Assembly: GCF_027942865.1 (NCBI RefSeq)
Contig: NC_134517.1
Span: 15,839,775-15,903,774 of the forward strand
Direction of reading: 5' to 3'
DNA: 64,000 nucleotides
Source: Odontesthes bonariensis
Lineage: Eukaryota; Chordata; Actinopteri; Atheriniformes; Atherinopsidae
Positions 56,559 through 64,000 of the stretch are shown piece after piece. A program made the translations under genes and the position numbers. Under the pieces are notes generated by a model that searched no databases, was not told the origin of the DNA, and worked only from the letters and a program-made list of their open reading frames with translations. Position 1 is the stretch's first letter, and every line of letters starts with the position of its first letter.

Positions 56559-56596
56559 GTCATGTGACTTCGCCTCGTCAACAAAACCACGTGACC
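56559..56596 (+). promoter_or_regulatory. paired CLEAR-like E-boxes upstream of cln5
   Basis: GTCATGTGAC (56559-56568) is one base from the TFEB/CLEAR consensus GTCACGTGAC, and CCACGTGACC (56587-56596) has its CACGTGAC core. They lie 91-128 bases before the start codon, with a third CACGTG at 56693 inside the first codons. CLEAR sites drive lysosomal genes through TFEB/TFE3, which fits the role of CLN5. Confidence 0.6.
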
Positions 56597-56686
56597 AGTG
56601 TTGAGGAAGTCGGTTCAGAGGGAGAATCATGGGACGTCAATCATCGTAACTTCTTCTCTACTTCGTGAGTCCTCTTCGGCTTCAAC

Positions 56687-59600
56687 ATGTCCCACGTGGA
56701 AGTCGCTGTGTGTTTAAACCTGCTCGTCTTTCTTCATGTCGTCGCTCAGTTCAGGATTCACGGAGAGCAGCAGTGGCCCGTACCCTACAGGTATGCAGAC
56801 TCTGTAAAGTTAAATCATGTGACACATAATGGAAGCATCTGTCCGGAGAAGAACGGATGGGAGAAGCTGCTCTCGTCCGCATTTTGAGTCCTAAAATGAC
56901 GAAAGGTGCTTTCGTGGGTGTTTACGGGAGGGGGAAGTTTTAGTTTGTTTTAGTTTAGTTAGTTGTAGTTTGAACTATAGAGCAAGTTTGGAAGTTTTTA
57001 TGAGGCCACTTATTAATGTTGTGTCTGTGTTCGTTTTTTTTTTTTTTGGGACGTCTGTGAGATTTAATGCTTCGCGGAAAAAGAGAAAAAAATGCAATAA
57101 AAAGAGAAATGCAACACAATCTGAAACATGCACTGCTCAAAAAAAGCCAAATCAAAGTATCTTTGAGCGTATCTGGTGTGAGATTGCACAGATTTCTTTA
57201 TTAGTCCGTTTTACAGCATATAGATAATATTTCAATGAAAATGCAGCATACTAAGCAGAAACGTGTAAACCAAGTACAAATCTGTTAAATTATAGGTAGA
57301 TAAAATAAAGATAGACCCCCCCACTGCTTGAATAATGTTGAGGTCTGGGCTCTGGGGAGGATTAATCCCCCATATGACCAGTTGCCACTGATTTTCAGTC
57401 TAGTTCTTGAGTCATTTGGCATACCTCAGCTTTTTCCACCTGTTGCCCCTTCCTTAAGAACGGCTTCTTCACAGCCACCCTTCATTGAGACCATTTCTGA
57501 TGAGGCTTCAGTGAACAATAGACGGATCAAGTGAAGGTCCAGATTCGTCTCTCAGGTCCTGTGTCAGGTCTTTGCTGGTCTCTGCTTCCAAAGGACATCA
57601 CTTTCAGCAGCTGTTCGTCTGCTGCAGATAGGTTTTTAGGCCTGATGCTTATTCTTTTGTCCTCCACTTGTCCAATTTCTTCAAATTTTTTAAAGACGCA
57701 CTGCACCCCGTGCTTTTGGAATACCCTTGTTGGTGCAAAAATACCATTTTATGGCATTTTATGTTGAAGCAACTTAAGAAATGGGATCGAATGATGTGCC
57801 TTTGCGACAAAGCTGTGCTAAGTTGTCTGTTATGTGTAGACACAACATTGGTTCATCCCGTGAGTTTGGTGGCTTTTTATGCTTGAACGATATATTGGTG
57901 AGAGTGAAGCGGTTTAGCAAACGAAAATGATCTACTCTGAAAAACGGTCAGGTACAAGGTCTGGTACTAAAGATGAAAAAAAGCAACCAATAGATTAAAT
58001 AAATGGCAGGTGGGAAAGTTTTAAGGAACTGGTGGAGTATCTGTATTATTTGTGGAAACTAAACTGTTACTGATTAGATTCGGTAACTGTAAAATGGTAC
58101 AGCAATGTCTTAACCCGCCGTCTCTCCTTCCTCGTGTCATCAACAGGCGGTTTGATCGCCGGCCTGCTGTGGACTCGTACTGTGAGGCTATCTACCCGTT
58201 CTGCCCCACCGGAGACCGCGATGGACGGATCCCCTACATGAGAGACAGCGACGTCATCTCTGTCTACAGGCTGCAGACGCCGGTGTGGGAATTCAAGTAC
58301 GGAGATTTGCTGGGCAAATTTGTAAGTCTCTTCCCTAAATGAAAATTTGTCACTGATATTTTCTTTTTGCAGCATCACAGTGAGGTCAAGGGAAGGTTGG
58401 GTGTCCCAAAAAAGAAATGTCCATGTACTTTGGCGTTGGATTTTTTTTGGATAATTTCGTGGATGAATTTGATCAAACTTTTTTTTCTGGGACAGATACT
58501 CTTTAAAGTTGACGAGTATATTCTGTGAAACTGAAATGAAGAAGTGTGATGCAGGTAATCGCATACAGTCATGTGGTTGAAGCAGAAGTGCAGCTGTGTG
58601 ACTATATTCATAGAAACACAGATGTGCTACTTTCCAAGTAATTGCACACACACACACACACACACACAGAGTCAGTGTGCCGTTTCTGTTGGCAGCACAT
58701 CATGCACGACGCCATTGGCTTCAGCAGTTCAGAGACCGGAGCCAACTACACCATGGAGTGGTACGAGCTGTTTCAACTGGGCAACTGCACATTTCCTCAC
58801 CTCAGACCAGATGAGTTCGCGCCTTACTGGTGCAACCAGGGAGCTGCCTGCTTCTTCGAAGGCATCGACGACTCGCACTGGCTGCAGAATGGCACCCTGG
58901 AGAAACTAGGCGAGCTCACAGGTGAGAATTCCCATCTTGCACCTCACTGAAGGGGGACGGCGACCGTCATCTCCAACATCCTCTTCGGGAAAGACTTCTG
59001 ATCATCACCTTGAAGATGCACGTTTCTCCTTGAGTCAGTGTCATACAGCAGCATATTAGACCATTATGAACGTTTGTCGTAGTTTATCATTTCTTTGAAA
59101 ATAAACATAAATTGTAAATGAAGTAAGCAGTTTAACGCAAGCTGTTTAGATTTTTATGAAATCATGACGTGGCCGATCAGTGCTGTGAAGGGAGCCTACT
59201 AAAGGATCATCAACCCTTCTATTTGCAATGTGTCATCATGAACGAAATAAAGACCACTTTGATTTTGAAAAGCCCCCAAAAAAAACAAAGATGGCCTGTA
59301 ATGGCGCCATTTCAGAAATACTCCGTCTATGCCAGCACGCTTGGACATTCATATTACATGAGCATTTGCATACACTACCCATGCGTGTGCTGCTGTAGAC
59401 AGGAAGTAGAGGAAGCGCTGTTCTATGTTGTCATGTTGGTGGGCGAGGGAACAGCAAAAGACGCACGGTGAACGTTTAAATCCAAAAGGTCAACATGGAT
59501 GTCTGTCAGCTTTTCTAAAAAAAAAAAAAATGAAGTTTCTAAAACTTTTAAACCTGGAGGGAGTTTTTCCACAGATTTGATTTCAGTGATGCACAGCCGA

Positions 59601-60650
59601 AACATGGAGAAGCTCCATTTTAAAATGTATGAGTTTTATGGAAGTGATTGAGATGTTTAGTGAGACATCAGCACCAAAGGAGATGTACTGGTTAATTATC
59701 TCTAATTCAACCATTGAGCCACACATGTCAGAAATAATCGATGTAAAAAAAAAATCACATTTCGATCTACACAAATGATGTTTCTTTCTGTATGACTATT
59801 CTTTCCCTGCATTTCCCACTTTTGGAATAGTGTTGGCATGAAGTAGCATGCATGTTTTTCGGTGCAATCTGTTGGTTTCCTTAGCTAGGGAATTGTTATA
59901 TATGAATGAATTGGATTATTTTGAAAATAATTATAATTACAATGAATTGAATTCCAATTGGCTTGAAATGGACTATACTAAATAAGTGCCTTGAGATGAC
60001 ATTTGTTGTAACTTTGCGCTATATAAATAAAACTGAATGAAGGCGGTGGGTTTGAATATCCCCTCATCAAGGAAGGCTTTGATGTAGAAAACATGATTAC
60101 TGTCACACTAACCACACACTGTCTGTAGAACGCCCTGGAATTAAAAATCTTTCCCTCTGCAGGGAACCAGTTCAACGATATGGCCCGATGGGTCCAGGAC
60201 GACAACGAGACTGGGATCTACTACGAGACCTGGACGGTTCGCTCGGACCCCGGCCCCAACGCAACCGTGTGGTTCGAGTCCTACGACTGCTCCCAGTTCG
60301 TCCATCGCACATACAGGAAGCTGACGGAGCTGGGAGCCAAACTGTCCAGCCGCTCGCAGACCAACTACACCAAGATCTACCTGTACAGCGGGGAGCCCGC
60401 GTACCTCGGAAACGACAGCGCCATATTCGGGCAGCCCGCTCTGAAAAATCTGGCGACGGACATCCGCGAGTTTTACCACCCTTTCAGGCCGCACCAGTCG
60501 TTCGCGGACTTTGCCGTCAGCCTGCTGGAGGCTTTTAAGAAGGTTGTGTTGGGCAAGAGCTTCTACCTCTACTATAACTTTGAGTACTGGCATCTGCCGA
60601 TGAAACCTCCGTACGTCAAGATCACATATGAGGAGGTGCCTTTGCCTTAA
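56687..60650 (+). CDS. cln5: CLN5, lysosomal ceroid-lipofuscinosis protein / BMP synthase
   Basis: Exons 56687-56790, 58147-58321, 58696-58921 and 60163-60650 join in phase to 330 residues; four exons as in human. CLN5 is a soluble lysosomal glycoprotein with an NlpC/P60-like fold, reported as a thioesterase and as bis(monoacylglycero)phosphate synthase; its loss causes neuronal ceroid lipofuscinosis. A hydrophobic signal peptide lies at residues 4-21. Family signatures: [94 protein letters not shown]. The catalytic pair is kept: H97 in IMHDAIGF and C211 in SYDCSQF, 114 residues apart as in human (H166, C280). Seven N-x-S/T sites are visible. AATAAA at 61884-61889 suggests a 1.2-kb 3' UTR. 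Intron 3 holds a LINE tail. Confidence 0.97.
58648..58669. repeat. (CA)n microsatellite in cln5 intron 2
   Basis: A perfect CA run just before the polypyrimidine tract and acceptor of cln5 exon 3, so length changes could move the branch region. Confidence 0.8.
59859..60040 (+). mobile_element. short LINE/SINE tail copy in cln5 intron 3
   Basis: It starts TGCAATCTGTTGGTTTCCTT, runs through TGCCTTGAGATGACATTTGT and ends GCGCTATATAAATAAAACTG plus AATGAA. The same unit recurs at 62228-62429. The tail style is that of fish L2-like non-LTR elements. No ORF. Confidence 0.75.
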
Positions 60651-62198
60651 CAATCCCACTAGACCACTTTTAAATGGTTTTTATTTGTTGGGTTTTAATT
60701 TCATGGCGAATAACCGGAAAAAGGCATAGCAGGTTGATTTTTCTTTTCTTTTTTCTTTTTACTATTCAGTCTTCTTCTCGGGATAAAGGCTGATTTCTAT
60801 CTGGAGAAATCAAAAAGGCCCGGAAGAATTAGAAACGTTAAGCCATTATCTCGAGGAAGCAAACTTTGTTTTCTCTGATGATGACTGAAAACAGATGTTT
60901 GGTTTATTTGATCACACCTCTTGACAGCTTGCGGGTTGCTGTGATGACTCTTGTGAAGGATCCTATAGCTGAACACTGTAACTGCTAAATATGTGAGGCT
61001 ATATCCCTTTTAAATGGCTAAACTCGCCACTTTATGCCAGGATACCATCTATGCAAGCCTGCATGATGTGTGGTAACCAGAAGAAAAACCCCTTTATATT
61101 CTTGTGATCACAAAAATAGTTCACAGGAAAACGAGCTTTGCGTCTTGAGATAATGAGTTCTTGGCTCTGTTCTCGGCTTCCACACCAAGGATGTTAATGT
61201 TGACAGAAAACTCGAAAGAATGACAAGTGCATTGTTGCCCATTGAGACGGCAGTTGAGCAAAATCCCACCAGTGTTTGAGCTGTTTTGAGATCGCATGAT
61301 CTTCATTAGTCGGTTAAAAGACGAGCTGAGGAGAAACTTTGCGAACCTGTTAAATGCCTGTAACTTAAGACACAACCACACCGGACAAAACGTGGCAAAA
61401 TCGAAAGATAAATGCTGCCCAACAGAAAGCCAACATAAGCTAAAACATCCCATTATTCCTCAGAAAAAATACGAGCAGAGTGCCACGTGAGCTCGATAGT
61501 ATTCGCAGGCTGATGAAGATCTTTGGATTGTGAGCTCCAAAACAGCTGCTAAACGAACAGGGGAATGTTTCATGTCTGTTGCACAGAATATAGTTCTTCA
61601 TGTGTGACTAAGTGCATTTTCTTTTCTGTATTACTGATCAAAGTCTATCTATCGGATGTATACACACACACACACACGAGTGTTTGGTTAGGCTTTGTAA
61701 TTGGCTTTTGTTGTGAAGGTTTTCTGCTGCAAAGTGCAGGAGAGCTCAGATGTCATCCAGCACGTGTCCTTATACACAAATATTTACCACAATAGGGATT
61801 TTGAGAATGACTTGCATTTCTGTTCATCCACATTTTCAAAGAGCCTTGTTTTGACTGACATTTCAACCATGAAAAAAATCTGAAATAAAATCTTTGCACT
61901 TTAACTGAATCATATCTTCCCATCTGAGTCTCCGGATGTATTTCACGAATGACCACTCTTTATTTAGACAAGTAAAATGACAGGCGCAAAGAGTACATTC
62001 CCAATTTTTTATTTCAGCATCAGATCAAATGTCCAAAACAACAATTTAATTTAAAGACGAAGCATTTTATTTATTTATTTTGTCATACAGAAGCAAAAAC
62101 TGAAGGACAGCATTATCCAAACACAGTTTTATTCCTAATAAACTTACGAGAATACTCTCTAAACAAAGGAGGCTAAAACAATCAACCGACGAGCCTAT
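60651..62198 (+). other. cln5 3' UTR and downstream spacer
   Basis: The 3' UTR probably runs to about 61905 (AATAAA at 61884-61889). A (CA)n run lies at about 61661-61677. Nothing further is recognised up to the transposon at 62199. Confidence 0.55.
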
Positions 62199-62227
62199 TT
62201 AAAGTGATAGTTCGGAGTAGAGTCAGT

Positions 62228-62429
62228 GCAATCTGTTGGTTTTCTTAGCTAGGAAATTGTTTTTGAATTGGCTCTATATGAACGAATTGGATTATTTTAT
62301 GAATTATGATTATTATTAATTAATTGAATTCCAATTGGCTTGAATTGGACTTACTATCTAAGTGCCTTGAGATGACATTTGTTGTATTTGGCGCTATATA
62401 AATAAAAATGAATTGAATTGAATAGATTC
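62228..62429 (+). mobile_element. LINE/SINE tail copy inserted into the left terminal repeat of the ISL2EU element
   Basis: Same unit as at 59859-60040 (TGCAATCTGTTGGTTTTCTT ... GGCGCTATATAAATAAAAAT, then AATTGAATTG). TAGA occurs on both sides (left 62219-62222, right 62430 onward), compatible with a short target duplication. It splits the terminal repeat and so post-dates the transposon insertion. Confidence 0.75.
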
Positions 62430-62606
62430 ACCCTAGGGTCATTTGAATAGGGCTCGGGCACGTGACGTCACTACGTGAGCGGCGGCCATACTGGAGGCTC
62501 AGAACTGTTTTGTTTACATTGTTTTCCATTGCGCGCAGACGTACTCCCGCCTGGTCTCGGAACTTTCTTCGTTGGTTTATCTATTTTACTTATTGTCTTT
62601 GCCACT

Positions 62607-62847
62607 ATGGTCGCACGTTGCTGTGTCGTGGGGTGCAATAGCGTAAGCCGTGACAGGAATGGGGGGGAAATCGTACATGGTTTATCTTTTTACCGGTTTC
62701 CTGCTTGGAGGCGCACCCACGGAGACCAAGTGTCCGAGATAACAAAGCGTCGTCGACTAGCATGGATCGCTGCTGTAAGACGACCAAGCATAACTTTCCA
62801 CTCAATCCCGGTGTCGATGAGAGTGTGTTCTCTGCATTTTCATTCTG
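62607..62847 (+). pseudogene. THAP-domain exon of a transposase gene (5' exon only)
   Basis: Eighty codons from ATG 62607 to a GTAAGT donor at 62848. The C2CH zinc-binding THAP pattern is complete: C6-x3-C10, then C74-x2-H77, with the family residues F31-P32 (YRFP), W53 (AWIAAVRR) and F78 between or after them. THAP domains of transposases bind the element's own ends. No downstream exon with catalytic residues was found before the opposing ORF, so the gene is a fragment. The start ATG was chosen because THAP domains normally begin a few residues before the first Cys; the open frame extends further upstream to 62475. Confidence 0.75.
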
Positions 62848-63329
62848 GTAAGTTACAGACTTTTGTGTGCTGGGACTTTTGTGTGCTGAGATAAAGATCC
62901 CCGCCTTCACAAGAGGACACTGTCGGTTGGAAGCAAGGGATGTCTCAATGGGTTAAAAGCGGAGGACAAATTTCGTGTGTATGCATGTATACATGACAAT
63001 AAATCTGATCTTAATCTTAATTTAATGTGGAAAATACAAGGAAAATTGCCCATCTCCAAATTCACATGGAAAGGGCGATTGGAACTGTCAGAAACAATAC
63101 ACCTTTTTGTCAGCAAAAGTACCTATCAACATAGTTTTGCCATGCGAAGGTGAAGACAAAACATTCTTTGACAAGATTGTGTCTGTATGTTGTACTCTGA
63201 CCACCATGAGCAGGAGTGTTGTGCAAAGTTGAAGTCGTCTGAAATAAATATGCTTTGAGATACAGCCAAGTGTGTGTGTTTCATTATTTATTTACAAGTA
63301 GAGTAACATGACAAAAGTGTAAAATGTCA

Positions 63330-63560
63330 TTAGAATTGAAACTGTTGCAAAGTATAAGCACTGACACCACATACTATATACGCAATTATGTCCGAAAGGG
63401 TGAACTTAGGCCGTAAATCTTCGTCGACAATCCATTCCTTGCTCGGTATTTCATAAGGGTCCAGTCCGTTTATAACGCCAATCTTCTGTATGTACCGATC
63501 TCTGGCTTCCTTCTGTAATGTATCCCGGTATATCCCACATCCTTTCTTCGATTTTAACAT
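63330..63560 (-). pseudogene. N-terminal fragment of the second ISL2EU gene (putative YqaJ-type nuclease partner)
   Basis: A 76-codon minus-strand frame with RDRYIQKIGVINGLDPYEIP, then a Trp-containing linker and TLSDIIAYIVCGVSAYTLQQ. From memory this resembles the N-terminal region that precedes the YqaJ exonuclease domain in proteins of fish ISL2EU elements (pattern RY..K...I...DPYE...W, then DI..YLV...S.YT..Q). The nuclease domain itself is absent. An AATAAA-type signal (TTTATT, plus strand, near 63286-63291) follows. The assignment rests on motif memory and element context. Confidence 0.55.
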
Positions 63561-63857
63561 GCTTTTCTCTCACTGTTTGGTCCTTGATCTCAGTCTTGCC
63601 TCAGGGTTTGTTTACAAATTTGTGCCTCCAATATGGCGACCATATCCCAGAATGCAACGCGTGTGCCCGAGCCCTATTGAATTGGTAATTTTGGAGATAC
63701 TGCCAGGATCCATTAACCCTTGTACTAAGCTATTCGGGATAACTCAGTAACTCGGCTGATGTTCAGCCAAGATCGAAAAAACTTCGGGTGGGCTACTTGG
63801 CTGGATGTCACGGTTCAAATGACCCTAGGGTGAATCTACTCCGAACTATCACTTTAA

Positions 63858-64000
63858 GATGAAAGATTAAACCGTCTTTCCTCCTAATGCGCATGTGCAA
63901 TGAAGACGACGGGAAAGCCGAAGCACCGATGCTGTCAGTGAAAACAACAGAAGCGAGTTCACTTTAGGGCACAAGTTCCGAAAAATAATCAGGCGATATG
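63858..64000. other. right edge of window, nothing recognised
   Basis: The 143 bases after the transposon are GC-richer than average. In human the gene after CLN5 is FBXL3 on the opposite strand; no exon of it can be seen here. Confidence 0.4.

Larger units (their letters stand above)
62199..63857. mobile_element. ISL2EU-type DNA transposon, deletion derivative
   Basis: The tips TTAAAGTGATAGTTCGGAGT (left) and the exact complement at the right end (ending 63857) define the element. The inner part of the repeat, ATTCACCCTAGGGTCATTTG, is also mirrored, but on the left a LINE tail (62228-62429) separates it from the tip. Inside, a THAP-domain exon reads inward on plus and a second ORF reads inward on minus, the convergent two-gene plan that I recall for ISL2EU elements (THAP-containing transposase plus a YqaJ-type nuclease). 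The DDE catalytic part and nuclease core are missing. Confidence 0.75.

Noticed and set aside
58648..58669. Tandem repeats as a possible CRISPR-like array
   Set aside because: This and the runs at 49303 and 61661 are simple CA microsatellites; no repeat-spacer structure exists and the genome is vertebrate.
60141..60659. 172-codon minus-strand frame
   Set aside because: It is the antisense shadow of cln5 exon 4, a GC-rich exon that lacks stops on the other strand.
62475..62606. Upstream extension of the THAP open frame to 62475
   Set aside because: The extension is hydrophobic and unlike THAP proteins; the internal ATG at 62607 places the first zinc ligand at the usual distance.

Overview
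The window is vertebrate nuclear DNA, almost certainly a teleost fish and probably a spiny-rayed one. Short exons with GT/AG borders, long AT-rich introns and intergenic DNA, AATAAA polyadenylation signals, (CA)n microsatellites and fish-type mobile elements (L2/Rex-type LINEs, an L1/Tx1-type LINE, a tRNA-derived SINE, hAT, TTAA-bounded and ISL2EU-type DNA elements) all point that way. No prokaryotic features are present.

Five host genes were read exon by exon. From left to right: the 3' end of lmo7 (+, last seven coding exons, 1777-4741, LIM domain and stop included); kctd12 (-, single exon, 42657-43523); acod1/irg1 (+, five exons, 45770-48304); gatd3/es1 (-, four exons, 48725-52272); cln5 (+, four exons, 56687-60650). 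The order lmo7, kctd12, acod1, cln5 matches human 13q22. gatd3 lies on 21q in human, so its place between acod1 and cln5 is a rearrangement relative to mammals.

Transcription layout: lmo7 and kctd12 converge across a 37 kb stretch with no gene that I can support. kctd12 and acod1 diverge from a 2.2 kb spacer. acod1 and gatd3 converge with interleaved polyadenylation signals. gatd3 and cln5 are head to head, and their shared upstream region has been enlarged from roughly 1 kb to 4.4 kb by a MITE and a LINE inside it. Functionally the right half groups mitochondrial acod1 (itaconate synthesis) and gatd3 (ES1/ElbB-type DJ-1-superfamily protein) with lysosomal cln5. No shared pathway is shown by the sequence.

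Mobile DNA explains most remaining structure: three TTAA-bounded elements within 2.4 kb (17149-19496, two of them giant inverted repeats); a MITE nested in an L2 reverse transcriptase (23830-25378); a hAT MITE with perfect 8-bp target duplications (31015-31494); a TIR element at 31997-32637; a 976-bp element with 9-bp duplications carrying an ISL2EU end inside it (37788-38781); an RT-less L1/Tx1 LINE with 14-bp duplications (52848-55936); and an ISL2EU-type element at the right edge (62199-63857) that keeps a THAP exon and the start of a second, opposing gene. Coordinates of mobile elements are read by eye from terminal repeats; family names are from remembered motif knowledge, not from database searches.
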